In this document: positions 51,288-60,205 of the stretch, piece by piece
Layout of the letters: each line of letters begins with the position of its first letter
How positions within the stretch are numbered: position 1 is the stretch's first letter
Assembly: GCA_031414695.1 (NCBI GenBank)
Contig: JANNWG010000046.1
Coordinates: forward strand, 1-64,000
Origin: UKL13-2 sp031414695
GTDB taxonomy: Bacteria; Pseudomonadota; Gammaproteobacteria; Burkholderiales; Usitatibacteraceae
Reading direction: 5' to 3'
Length of the DNA stretch: 64,000 bases
Notes under the pieces: generated by a model
Seen by the model: the letters and a program-made list of their open reading frames with translations, nothing else
Told to the model about the DNA's origin: nothing
The model's database searches: none
Position numbers and translations under genes: made by a program

Positions 51288-52177
51288 TCTTTGTCTCCAC
51301 GAACGTAACGTAAATACACCGTGGTGGTCGCCATCGACAATAGGAACATAAACACCGCCAAGGTCGAACCATAACCGAGATCGAGATAATCTACCGTGTT
51401 GAGTTGGATATACATCGCCAACGTTTGCGACTCCTCACCGGGACCTGGCATGCTGAACGGAATATCGAATGACTGGATGGCGGTCAGGGTGCGGAATATC
51501 AGCGCAACTAACATCGAGGGCACTAACAGCGGTAGCGTGATTTCTCTAAACTGCGTCCATTTTGAAGCGCCATCTACTTCCGCTGCTTCATAAAGCGAAG
51601 ACGGAATGGTCTGCAGACCGGCGAGTAGAATTAGCGCCATAAATGACGATGTTTTCCAAATGGTGGCGATACAAATTGCCATCATGGTCAGGCTGGGTGA
51701 ATTGAACCAGATTTTTGGCTCGCCACCAAGGCGTCGGATGATGTCATTGATGATGCCGTACTCGCTGTGGAAGAACCACGCAAAGATTAATCCAACGAAT
51801 GCGAGTGGCATCGCCCATGGCAACAGCAATGCCAGACGGATCGGCCCGCGAATTTTGAACGGCATATTCGCCAGCATCGCCAGCCCGAGCCCGACCACCA
51901 ATGCACCCGGTACGGTGACGATGGTGATGATCAGCGTATTTTTGACCGCGCGCCAAAACATCGTGTCAGAGAACGCCGCTGCGTAATTGTCAAAACCAAC
52001 AAAGGCGACCGGCAAGCCACGCGAGAGACGAATATCAAAAAAACTGTTAATAACAAGCGTTGCCACTGGGTACACAACAATCAGCGCGATAAACAGCAAT
52101 GCTGGCGTCAACAATACCCATGCTAGCGCGGTTTCGCCAGGGTCAAAAATACGATCGTATAAAGTGCGTTTATTCAT
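51284..52177 (-). CDS. ABC sugar transporter permease (CUT1, MalF type)
   Basis: A 297-residue permease with about six helices. The EAA loop is YEAAEVDGASKWTQFREITLP near residue 200. N-terminal TALAWVLLTPALLFIALIVVYPV is typical of the first permease of CUT1 importers. It lies 10 bases after the binding-protein gene and overlaps the next permease by four bases. It pairs with the MalG-type permease to form the channel of the importer. Confidence 0.9.
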   Translation of the reverse strand: MNKRTLYDRIFDPGETALAWVLLTPALLFIALIVVYPVATLVINSFFDIRLSRGLPVAFVGFDNYAAAFSDTMFWRAVKNTLIITIVTVPGALVVGLGLAMLANMPFKIRGPIRLALLLPWAMPLAFVGLIFAWFFHSEYGIINDIIRRLGGEPKIWFNSPSLTMMAICIATIWKTSSFMALILLAGLQTIPSSLYEAAEVDGASKWTQFREITLPLLVPSMLVALIFRTLTAIQSFDIPFSMPGPGEESQTLAMYIQLNTVDYLDLGYGSTLAVFMFLLSMATTTVYLRYVRGDKD

Positions 52178-52187
52178 TTTTTATTAT

Positions 52188-53465
52188 CTAGCGCAGCGCT
52201 CGCGCCACCCGTTGCTCGATTTCGTCGAGCGCTTGTTTCGGTGTTTTCACACCCGCCATCACGGTGTTGGTGTTGATACGCAGCGCATCCGATACGGCAC
52301 GATACATCGGTGTCACCGGGCGCGGACGGGCTGTCATCACCACGGGTAGTGCATCCGCGAACCAAGGAATGGCGGCGAGCACTTCAGGGTCTTTATAAAC
52401 CGATGGAAACACGGGGTGGAACGAGCCCTTCAACGCAAGTTGCTTTGACACCGCCGGACTCGACAGCCATCGCACAAGGGCTACCGCAGAGGGTTTATTC
52501 TTTGAAAACGCCGACACCGACCAATTCCAGCCACCCATACACGACACTGGTTTACCGCCAGGCATTGCAGGCAGTTTAATCACGCCGACTTTGTCTTTGA
52601 CGCGGGTATCCGCGCCGCCTTGGAAGTGATTCCATGCATAGCCCCAGTTGACCGCAAACACCACTCTGCCCGCTTGGAACTCTTTACGCGTGTCATCGGT
52701 GCCAACCTCGGCGATATTTTTTTTGACGACACCGTCATTGACCATATTGCGCCACATGTTGAGTCCGGCCTCGGCCTTATCACGCTCAAACGACATTTTG
52801 CCGTCACGAATAATCTCACCGCCTAGACTCCAGTATGGCAACAGGAATGTGCAAACCGCCCCCTCGATTGCCTTGCCTTGAAAACTTAACCCTTGAAGGT
52901 TCGAATCATTTTCGCCACGTTGAATTTTTTTCGCCACACGCGCTAATTCAGGCCAAGTTGCCGGGGCTGATTCGTTGTACTTGGCAAGCAGGTCTTTGCG
53001 GTAATAAAGGAATAGTGAATCTGCCAACGCAGGCAAAGCAATGGTTTTGTTGTTTACGGTATTGGCTTCACGATAGGCGGGAAGGTAGCGCGATAATTCA
53101 GCCTCGCGTGCCTCGCCAAAGTAGGCGTCAAGCGGCTCCGCCCAGCCAGCCGCCGCAAACTGCGCCGGACGAATGATGTCGATGAGAAAAATATCAAGTG
53201 TACTGTCCCGCGCCGTAAGCACCATGTTGAGATATTTTTGACTCAACTCTGAAGTGGCGCCACCCGGTTCAAGCGAAATTTTGATGCCCGGATTGGCCTG
53301 CATGTATTGTGCAAACAAATTGCGCATGATGTCAGGGCGTTGTTGGCCGCCGATATAGACACGCAAATGAACCGGCGTTGGTGTCGGTTGCGCAAAAACA
53401 TTGTGGGCGACACTCATCACGAACAGCACGATGACGAGACATCGGATGTTGATTGAAAGCATCAT
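52188..53465 (-). CDS. ABC transporter sugar-binding protein (family 1)
   Basis: A 425-residue periplasmic binding protein. The signal peptide (LVIVLFVMSVAHNVFA) would be cleaved after residue 25. Family 1 features include LRVYIGGQQRPDIMRNLFAQY, ALPALADSLFLYYRKDLL and VVFAVNWGYAWNHFQ. Trp and Tyr residues are plentiful for sugar stacking. Arg/Lys-rich segments such as VVMTARPRPVTP could help bind a charged sugar, but the sulfonate site cannot be assigned. It overlaps the ATPase stop by four bases. Confidence 0.88.
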   Translation of the reverse strand: MMLSINIRCLVIVLFVMSVAHNVFAQPTPTPVHLRVYIGGQQRPDIMRNLFAQYMQANPGIKISLEPGGATSELSQKYLNMVLTARDSTLDIFLIDIIRPAQFAAAGWAEPLDAYFGEAREAELSRYLPAYREANTVNNKTIALPALADSLFLYYRKDLLAKYNESAPATWPELARVAKKIQRGENDSNLQGLSFQGKAIEGAVCTFLLPYWSLGGEIIRDGKMSFERDKAEAGLNMWRNMVNDGVVKKNIAEVGTDDTRKEFQAGRVVFAVNWGYAWNHFQGGADTRVKDKVGVIKLPAMPGGKPVSCMGGWNWSVSAFSKNKPSAVALVRWLSSPAVSKQLALKGSFHPVFPSVYKDPEVLAAIPWFADALPVVMTARPRPVTPMYRAVSDALRINTNTVMAGVKTPKQALDEIEQRVARALR

Positions 53466-54574
53466 GCCTGTGGACGCAATACTGCGCCAGTGGCGGAATC
53501 AAACAGATGCATTTTGTCCATGTTGACCCAGACACCGACAGACTGTTTTGGCGTAAACACGGCATTCGGCGGAAAACGTCCGACCAATTCACCACCTTCA
53601 CACGCGAGTGTCACTAGCGTCTCGGCACCGAGCGGCTCAATCACCACGACCCGCGCATCAAGCCTTACATCATTATGACCATTCTGTTCAATACCCAAGT
53701 CTTCAGGTCGAATACCAAAGGTCACTGCGCGACCGTCAAGGCTACGGTAGTAGGCGTCGTTTGATGCCAAGATCAAACGCTGGGCGCTGTTTCCCAAAGC
53801 CACGCATGCATTGCCGTCTATGACAGAAATGTTGGCGGTTAAAAAATTCATCGGCGGCGAGCCAGTAAAACCTGCAACAAATTTCGATACTGGCTGGTTG
53901 TAGATTTCATCAGGCGTACCAACTTGCATAATGTTGCCGCCGGATAACACCACAATACGCTCAGCAAGCGTCATCGCTTCGACTTGATCGTGGGTAACGT
54001 AAATGGTGGTGGCACCGATACGCTGATGCAATTTTTTGATTTCAGTACGCATTTCCGAACGCAGCAGTGCATCTAAGTTCGACAAGGGCTCGTCAAACAA
54101 AAATAATTTAGGTTGCCGCACAATCGCACGACCCATCGCCACCCGCTGCCGCTGGCCACCAGAAAGTGCGCGCGGCTTGCGATCGAGCAGGTGATCAATT
54201 TTCAAAATCGCGGCGGCTTCCTTCACACGCTTATCGATATCGGCCGCTGGGAACTTACGCAATTTCAAGCCAAAGGCAAGATTGTCAAACACGTTTTTAT
54301 GCGGGTAAAGCGCGTAATCCTGAAACACCATCGCAATATCGCGTTCGCGCGGCGGCAGATCGTTTACGACCTGCCCCTCAATGGAGATAGTGCCGCCACT
54401 GATCGATTCCAGCCCAGCCACCATCCGCATCAAGGTTGATTTACCGCAGCCTGATGGCCCAACGAACACCACAAACTCGCCACGGCGTATTTCAAGGTCG
54501 ATGCCGTGTACGACTTTTACGCCGCCGTCGTAAACCTTGACAACCTTTTCAAATTTGACGCCTGACATGGTCAT
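53462..54574 (-). CDS. ABC transporter ATP-binding protein (UgpC/MalK type)
   Basis: A 370-residue ATPase of a sugar importer. Walker A is VGPSGCGKSTLM near residue 37, the Q-loop is VFQDYALYPHKNV, the signature is LSGGQRQRVAMGRA, Walker B is LFLFDEPLSNLD, and the switch His is in IYVTHDQVEA. The C-terminal TOBE-type domain (about 245-370, with FGIRPEDLG) is usual for UgpC/MalK. It lies 3 bases after the aldolase gene and before the binding protein. Confidence 0.93.
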   Translation of the reverse strand: MTMSGVKFEKVVKVYDGGVKVVHGIDLEIRRGEFVVFVGPSGCGKSTLMRMVAGLESISGGTISIEGQVVNDLPPRERDIAMVFQDYALYPHKNVFDNLAFGLKLRKFPAADIDKRVKEAAAILKIDHLLDRKPRALSGGQRQRVAMGRAIVRQPKLFLFDEPLSNLDALLRSEMRTEIKKLHQRIGATTIYVTHDQVEAMTLAERIVVLSGGNIMQVGTPDEIYNQPVSKFVAGFTGSPPMNFLTANISVIDGNACVALGNSAQRLILASNDAYYRSLDGRAVTFGIRPEDLGIEQNGHNDVRLDARVVVIEPLGAETLVTLACEGGELVGRFPPNAVFTPKQSVGVWVNMDKMHLFDSATGAVLRPQA

Positions 54575-54577
54575 ATC

Positions 54578-55390
54578 TCAATACACGCCTGTATTAATTG
54601 TCTTCGCGAGCGCTGGCTTCATCGCCGCAAAAAACGCATTAGCCTGCCGCATCATCATGCCCATGTCGGAGGCAACCGCGACGTAGCTGTAACCATACTC
54701 AATGAATTGCTGAACCATTTCCGGTGTCGGCCCGACAATACCGATTGGTTTACCGATTTTTTTCGCACGAACGGCAGCGTCTTTTAATGCCGCTTGCACA
54801 TCCGGATGCGCGATATTGCCAATCTGCCCCATCGCCGATGACAGGTCGCCCGGCCCCATAAACAATGCATCCACACCATCGACCGCGGCAATCTCTTCCA
54901 ATTTTTCAATTGCTGCAGGTGTTTCCAATTGAATCATGCGAAACACACCTTCATTGGCGCGTTTGCCATAGTCTGGTGCGGTGGCATAACGGCTGGCGCG
55001 GTGCATTGCTGCAAAGCCGCGCGTGCCGGGGACGACATCATCAGGCTGCGGATAACGGGTCGACGCTACCGCACGACGCGCATCGTCGGCGTTTTGTACA
55101 AACGGAAACATCAAGGTTTGTGCGCCAATATCGAGCGCGCGCTTGACCAGCATAATGTCATTCCACGCCAAGCGCACGACCGGTGTTGCATTGGTACCGG
55201 CGATGGCTTGCAGGATATGGTATGTGTCTTTGTATTCAATCGGCGCGTGTTCCATATCGACCACTAGCCAATCAAAGCCGATGCAGCCCATTGCTTCGGC
55301 GGTTGATGCTGTTCCAGACATCAGCCAAGTGCCTAACGGAATATTGGCTTGTGCAAGTAATGCGCGAAACGGATTATTAAATGGATCCAT
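54578..55390 (-). CDS. HpcH/HpaI-family aldolase, probable KDSG aldolase
   Basis: A 270-residue class II aldolase. The base His48 lies in VVDMEHAP, Arg73 in VVRLAWND stabilises the enolate, and the metal ligands Glu156 (QLETPAAIE) and Asp182 (FMGPGDLS) are present. In the sulfo-Entner-Doudoroff pathway this family cleaves 2-keto-3,6-dideoxy-6-sulfogluconate to pyruvate and 3-sulfolactaldehyde. It lies 7 bases after the dehydratase gene that would make its substrate. Other 2-keto-3-deoxy-aldonates are possible substrates. Confidence 0.8.
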   Translation of the reverse strand: MDPFNNPFRALLAQANIPLGTWLMSGTASTAEAMGCIGFDWLVVDMEHAPIEYKDTYHILQAIAGTNATPVVRLAWNDIMLVKRALDIGAQTLMFPFVQNADDARRAVASTRYPQPDDVVPGTRGFAAMHRASRYATAPDYGKRANEGVFRMIQLETPAAIEKLEEIAAVDGVDALFMGPGDLSSAMGQIGNIAHPDVQAALKDAAVRAKKIGKPIGIVGPTPEMVQQFIEYGYSYVAVASDMGMMMRQANAFFAAMKPALAKTINTGVY

Positions 55391-55397
55391 AAAGGCC

Positions 55398-57134
55398 TCA
55401 ATAAATAGGTGGCTCGGGCGTTGCTACATTGCCCATCAGAAAATCAAAATCGCAGCCCTGGTGGGCTTGTGTTACGTGATCTACATAAAGCTTGCTATAG
55501 CCTCGCTCATAAACGCGCTGTGGTGATTTCAATGCGGCACGTCGACGTGCAAGCTCTGCATCCGAGACTTCCATATCGAGTGTGCCCGCTTCAATATCGA
55601 GCATGATCATGTCGCCCGTTTTTACCAATGCAAACGCACCGCCCACTGCGGCCTCGGGCGCGATGTGTACCACACAACTGCCAAAGTGGGTGCCACTCAT
55701 ACGGGCGTCCGAAATCCGCAGCATATCGCGCACGCCCTGTTGCAATAGTTTTTTAGGAATTGGCAGATTACCCCATTCCGGCATACCGGGTGCGCCGACC
55801 GGGCCGCCGTGTTTGAGCACCAACACGGTATTTTCATCAACTACTAGGTCGGGCTGGTGAATCGCCACCATCATCGCCGCGTTTGATTCAAACACCAACG
55901 CGGGGCCACAATGTTTGAAAAACTTCGGGCTGGCCGCAGATGGCTTGATAACAGCACCATCCGGGCACAGATTGCCACGCAGCAACGCAAACGCCGCGCC
56001 TGCCGATACTGGCTTATCGAGCGGACGAATCACCTCTGGGTCAAGATTTTGTACACCAGCAATATTGTCACCAAGAGTTTTGCCAGTGACGGTTAATACA
56101 TCAAGTGAAAGATGCACTCGAATTTCATTGAGCAACGCAGGCAAACCACCCGCGTAGTAAAAATCTTCCATCAGTTTGTCGCCCGATGGAAATAGATTCG
56201 CCAGTACCGGAATCTTGGCGGCCACCGCATTCATATCGTCAAGCGTCAAGTCGATACCGGCGCGCCCCGCCATGGCGATGGTATGTATAGCCGCATTGGT
56301 CGAGCCGCCGAGTGCCATATAAGTTGCTAGCGCGTTATCAAATGAGGCGCGAGTCAAGAAAGCTGACGGTTTCAAATCCTCCCACACCATATCGACGATG
56401 CGACGGCCGCTGGCTGACGCCATGCGAACATGGTTGGCGTCCATTGCTGGAATACTGGTAGCGCCTGGCAATGTAAAACCCATCGCCTCAGCCATCGCCG
56501 TCATGGTGCTGGCGGTACCCATCGTGTTGCAGGTGCCGGGCGATCGGGTCATCTTTGATTCAAGTTCAATCCACTCGCGTTTGACAATGTTGCCGGCAAC
56601 GTACTCATCAAAAAATTTCTTGGTATGTGTTCCCGCACCAACTGTCTTACCGCGATAACGATCATTGAGCATTGGACCCGCCGGGCAGTAAATCACCGGG
56701 ATATCCATGCTGATCGCACCCATCAATAGTCCTGGTGTAGTTTTATCACAGCCGCCCATTAACACCGCGCCGTCAATCGGATGTGAACGCAACAACTCCT
56801 CACATTCCATCGCCAGCAAATTGCGATAAAGCATCGTGGTTGGCTTGACCATCACTTCGCCAAGTGACAGCGCGGGTAATTCAAACGGGAATCCCCCCGC
56901 CTGCAAAATGCCGCGCCTAACCGACTCTGCACGCTCGCGTAAATGCGCATGGCACGGCGATAAATCACTCCAGGTATTAACGATAGCAATGATCGGACGA
57001 CCCATGAATTCTTCACGCGCTAGTCCACGCTGCTGTAGTCGCTGTCGATGAGCAAACGAACGCATGTCATCCGGCGCGAGCCAGCGCTGGCTGCGGAGCG
57101 ATTCTAGAGAGCGGCGTTTGGGGTCGGCTGACAA
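55398..57134 (-). CDS. IlvD/Edd-family dehydratase, probable sulfogluconate dehydratase
   Basis: A 578-residue Fe-S dehydratase. Fe-S cysteines are visible in DLSPCHAH (about 60), LMGGCDKTTPG (about 128) and RSPGTCNTMGTAS (about 200). DARMSGTHFGSCVVHIAPEA near 480 holds the C-terminal substrate motif. It belongs to the sugar-acid branch (length and GLAREEFMGRPIIAI) rather than true IlvD of amino acid synthesis. The start is a TTG at 57134, because the conserved LRSQRW region begins before the first ATG. It heads the transport-aldolase operon. It would convert 6-deoxy-6-sulfogluconate to the 2-keto-3-deoxy acid. Confidence 0.8.
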   Translation of the reverse strand: MSADPKRRSLESLRSQRWLAPDDMRSFAHRQRLQQRGLAREEFMGRPIIAIVNTWSDLSPCHAHLRERAESVRRGILQAGGFPFELPALSLGEVMVKPTTMLYRNLLAMECEELLRSHPIDGAVLMGGCDKTTPGLLMGAISMDIPVIYCPAGPMLNDRYRGKTVGAGTHTKKFFDEYVAGNIVKREWIELESKMTRSPGTCNTMGTASTMTAMAEAMGFTLPGATSIPAMDANHVRMASASGRRIVDMVWEDLKPSAFLTRASFDNALATYMALGGSTNAAIHTIAMAGRAGIDLTLDDMNAVAAKIPVLANLFPSGDKLMEDFYYAGGLPALLNEIRVHLSLDVLTVTGKTLGDNIAGVQNLDPEVIRPLDKPVSAGAAFALLRGNLCPDGAVIKPSAASPKFFKHCGPALVFESNAAMMVAIHQPDLVVDENTVLVLKHGGPVGAPGMPEWGNLPIPKKLLQQGVRDMLRISDARMSGTHFGSCVVHIAPEAAVGGAFALVKTGDMIMLDIEAGTLDMEVSDAELARRRAALKSPQRVYERGYSKLYVDHVTQAHQGCDFDFLMGNVATPEPPIY

Positions 57135-57194
57135 GTGTGGTGGATTAGTGATCTATGAGCAAGCTGAGCAGAGACGAACAATGATACGAGTCCT

Positions 57195-57233
57195 AAAACA
57201 AACGCGGTACCCAGTGTGCGCCGGGTACCGCGT
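57195..57233 (-). terminator. Probable terminator of the TonB receptor gene
   Basis: Perfect 11-bp inverted repeat ACGCGGTACCC/GGGTACCGCGT with a 10-base loop. On the minus strand it is followed by TTGTTTTAG. It lies about 90 bases after the receptor stop and upstream of the dehydratase start. Confidence 0.75.
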
Positions 57234-57321
57234 CTGTCAAACTGGCTGATGTTGAGACAATTCGCGGCGCGGTTGACTCAACATTTCTTCAACTTAGTAG
57301 ACTCATTCAAGTCTCGTCAGA

Positions 57322-59625
57322 TTAAAACTCGTAACGCACATTAACACCAAAATAGCGCTCGTCATCTCGCGGCAAGGAGCGTTGTGTATTGGCACCTGGC
57401 AATAGAAATTGCGAATACGATTTGTTCGCCAGATTTTTACCGATCAAGGTTACACGCCAGCCGTTTGGTACGTCGGCAAGCGACACAGAGGCGTTAAAAA
57501 CGCCAAACGCAGGTTGCAACGTATTCAGTGAGGTTGAGAGATCATACTGCGTCTGACTTTGCCAAGCGTAATCAGCGGCAAATTCGAGCAAATAACCACT
57601 GATATCGGTGCGATAGTTGCCACGTACAACACCCTTTTGTTTAGGCGCCGACGGCAACTGTGTACCACTTGGGATAGTACAGGTGGCACCAACTGGACAA
57701 TTAAAGCGATCAACCACTGCCTTGGTGTTTGCGTAGGCCGCGCTTAGTGTGAATTCACGGCTCAGCTTGGCTTGCATGTCGAGCTCAAAGCCTTTTGTAG
57801 ATACATCACCCGCATTGATAAATCGGGTGACAACCACACCAGCAACCAGATCAGGGAAATTCGCTTGGTAACCTGTGAACTTGGTATCAAACAACGCCAG
57901 ATTCAAACGAACGCGGTTATCGGCAAGGGTGGATTTGAAACCGAGTTCCCAACCTTTGGATTTCTCAGGTGCAAGCGCGATATCCGCTGACGGTTGCATA
58001 TTAAAGAATGCGTTGTACGCTGGCCCCTTGTAGCCACGCGAATAGGTTGCATAAATACTGGCTTCCTTGGAAAGATCAAAGTGCGGTCCGACTCGTCCCG
58101 ATACAGCTGACTGCTCGGTCGAACCCGAAACACGTGTGCGTGTCGGCTGTACACCAGGGATGGCGCCGGCAGCTGTCGATACACGGCTATGGTAATAAGA
58201 AAGCTCATCCTTGGTTTGGCGCAATCCGAAGATGCCACGCAAATCTTTGGAGAAATTCCAAGTGCTTTCACCGAAGAAGGACGTACTTTTCAACTCAGTC
58301 CCGTAGTCGGCAACACCAAAATCATTTAACTGTGTCGCACAGGGAATGAGGCCACTTGGTAGTGCGGCGGCATTGGTTCCGCAGCGCTGAACATCGCGGC
58401 GATATTGTTCATCGGTCTTGTTATTGAACCAGAAGAAGCCCGCCACATAGTCAACAAATTCGCCTTTTTTTGACGCCCAGCGCAACTCTTGTGAGCTTTG
58501 CTTGGAATCAACTTGGCCACGATCACTCAGATTAGCTTGTTGTTGGTATGGTCGGCTGAGACCATCAATGTCCTGATACTGCGTGTTCTCCCAATTACGG
58601 AAGGCGGTAATTGAAGTCAATGTGCCGCTTTGAAATGCAACATCAACCTGCCCTGAAACGCCGCTGTTCTTGTCGTTGACACGCTCTAATACATCAGTCG
58701 ATACGTCACGATTGGTGGTGCTAGCGACCTGCGGCAAAATTGCCGCCGCCAGCTGGCCGTTCAGCACCGTATTTGCCCCCGAGAAACGAACAAATGGCCC
58801 ACGTGTGCCGGTATCGTCTGCCTTGGAATAATCGGCGATGAGGTTAATGGTTACGTCACGATTTGGTGTGAATTCAAGTTTGGCGCGCACACCCTGACGA
58901 TCATAGCCATTGACAGTTTCATTGAGGAAAACGTTCCTGACGTTGCCGTCGTACTTGCCGGCAAAAACCGCAACCGAGCCGCCTACGGCACCAGCAACAA
59001 TCGGCCCTGCAACGCCTACCCGCAGCCTTGTCTCCCTCTTAGCGTAATAACCGAAATCAACATAACCTTCAACCGCCTTGGGGATACTTTTTGAGACCAC
59101 GTTAATCACGCCAGCAGACGCATTTTTACCAAAAAGGGTTCCCTGCGGCCCGCGCAATACTTCCAGACGCTCCACTTCCATCAAGTCCAGAGTGGCCATA
59201 CCGGGGCGAGCAAATACCACGCCATCGATCACGGTTGCAACAGTGGGCTCTACGCCGGGCGATGTTGAGATCGTACCAACACCACGAATAAACAACGCTG
59301 TATCTTTGTTGGACGCATTAGCGCGGTAGTTAACCGCCGGCAGTTGCTGGACAATGCTAGTCAAATTGTTGAGGTTTCCCTTTTCCAGTTCTTCGCCATT
59401 TAAAACCGATACTGCAACCGGCACCGACTGTAGCGACTCGCTACGCTTGGTCGCTGTCACCACAATTGTTTCAAGCTTGTCGTCGTCTTTTTTCGGCGCA
59501 GGTTTTGCGGCTTGTTGCGCCATCACCTGGCCTGACACCATGACCCCTGCCACTAACAATGACAACAGCTTTGGCGTCATGTTATGACGGGACGTTTGCG
59601 CATTCACTTTATGATTCGATTTCAT
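57322..59625 (-). CDS. TonB-dependent outer-membrane receptor, probably for sulfosugar uptake
   Basis: A 767-residue receptor. ATG 59625 is preceded by AGGAGA and opens a signal peptide (LLSLLVAGVMVSGQVMA). A TonB box-like ETIVVTATKR follows, then the plug domain (about 45-165, with VLRGPQGTLFGKNASAGVINVVSK). A 22-strand-type beta barrel ends in the terminal aromatic YFGVNVRYEF. The sequence resembles the large group annotated as generic or siderophore-like receptors, but the location and the operator shared with the suy region point to a cluster substrate such as sulfoquinovose or its glycerol glycoside. It is divergent from the aldehyde dehydrogenase gene. Confidence 0.85.
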   Translation of the reverse strand: MKSNHKVNAQTSRHNMTPKLLSLLVAGVMVSGQVMAQQAAKPAPKKDDDKLETIVVTATKRSESLQSVPVAVSVLNGEELEKGNLNNLTSIVQQLPAVNYRANASNKDTALFIRGVGTISTSPGVEPTVATVIDGVVFARPGMATLDLMEVERLEVLRGPQGTLFGKNASAGVINVVSKSIPKAVEGYVDFGYYAKRETRLRVGVAGPIVAGAVGGSVAVFAGKYDGNVRNVFLNETVNGYDRQGVRAKLEFTPNRDVTINLIADYSKADDTGTRGPFVRFSGANTVLNGQLAAAILPQVASTTNRDVSTDVLERVNDKNSGVSGQVDVAFQSGTLTSITAFRNWENTQYQDIDGLSRPYQQQANLSDRGQVDSKQSSQELRWASKKGEFVDYVAGFFWFNNKTDEQYRRDVQRCGTNAAALPSGLIPCATQLNDFGVADYGTELKSTSFFGESTWNFSKDLRGIFGLRQTKDELSYYHSRVSTAAGAIPGVQPTRTRVSGSTEQSAVSGRVGPHFDLSKEASIYATYSRGYKGPAYNAFFNMQPSADIALAPEKSKGWELGFKSTLADNRVRLNLALFDTKFTGYQANFPDLVAGVVVTRFINAGDVSTKGFELDMQAKLSREFTLSAAYANTKAVVDRFNCPVGATCTIPSGTQLPSAPKQKGVVRGNYRTDISGYLLEFAADYAWQSQTQYDLSTSLNTLQPAFGVFNASVSLADVPNGWRVTLIGKNLANKSYSQFLLPGANTQRSLPRDDERYFGVNVRYEF

Positions 59626-59719
59626 CGACTTCTCCTCGAGGTACTGCGTTATGGATGGTGGGAAACTTGGCATTTTATTTTTAGACCATGCTGAATGCTA
59701 TTAACTCGCCTAATCAAAG

Positions 59720-59745
59720 TCAAGTAGATCATATAAATGAGTTGA
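59720..59745. promoter_or_regulatory. Candidate GntR operator upstream of the TonB receptor
   Basis: TCAAGTAGATCAT-ATAA-ATGAGTTGA matches the site at 44359-44384 at 23 of 26 positions. It lies about 95 bases before the receptor ATG and 460 bases before the aldehyde dehydrogenase. Shared by two distant transcription units of one cluster, it is probably the binding site of the GntR protein. Confidence 0.72.
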
Positions 59746-60205
59746 GACAGTTTCCAAGCGGTATAGCAGCGAAAAAAATAAAAACTCGCCATTATGCGGT
59801 ATTTTTCAGGCTATTCTGGCTGGAAAGCCTTATGGGTTGGGACTTTCTATGATATGAGCATCATGTTGATGTTGCGATTTATACAACAAACAGATTTATT
59901 TGCGTAGTGCATACGCCTAGCTTGCATGATGGTTGGTTCCTTTGCGATCAATTGCGCGAAGATTTGTACCAACTGTATCGTTTTGCAGCCGATTCCCATT
60001 AAGCCCAACAGGTTGTTGGTATCGCGTTATCATAATGCACTATTGCAAATAGGCATTTGCAGTCGTTGAATTACATAAAATAAGACTTTATTTGTATTTA
60101 CAGCGGCAAAAAAACTGTCGTAGACAGCTCATGCAATTACGCCGCGTGTAAACCTACCACCAACAAAATCGTAGCACAAACCTTGCCGTACCCTCCTACA
60201 CTTCA
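59746..60205. other. AT-rich intergenic region before the aldehyde dehydrogenase
   Basis: About 460 bases without a supported gene. Small inverted repeats (GTTGGTTCC...GTACCAAC at about 59933-59967) are present. The promoter of the aldehyde dehydrogenase should be here, but no clear site and no second copy of the operator was found. Confidence 0.5.

Noticed and set aside
47930..57134. Cluster for plain glucoside use by a non-phosphorylative Entner-Doudoroff route
   Set aside because: The first half would fit, but it does not explain the GabD-like dehydrogenase, the SlcC/ComC pair and SuyAB sharing an operator with the receptor. Kept as the main alternative.
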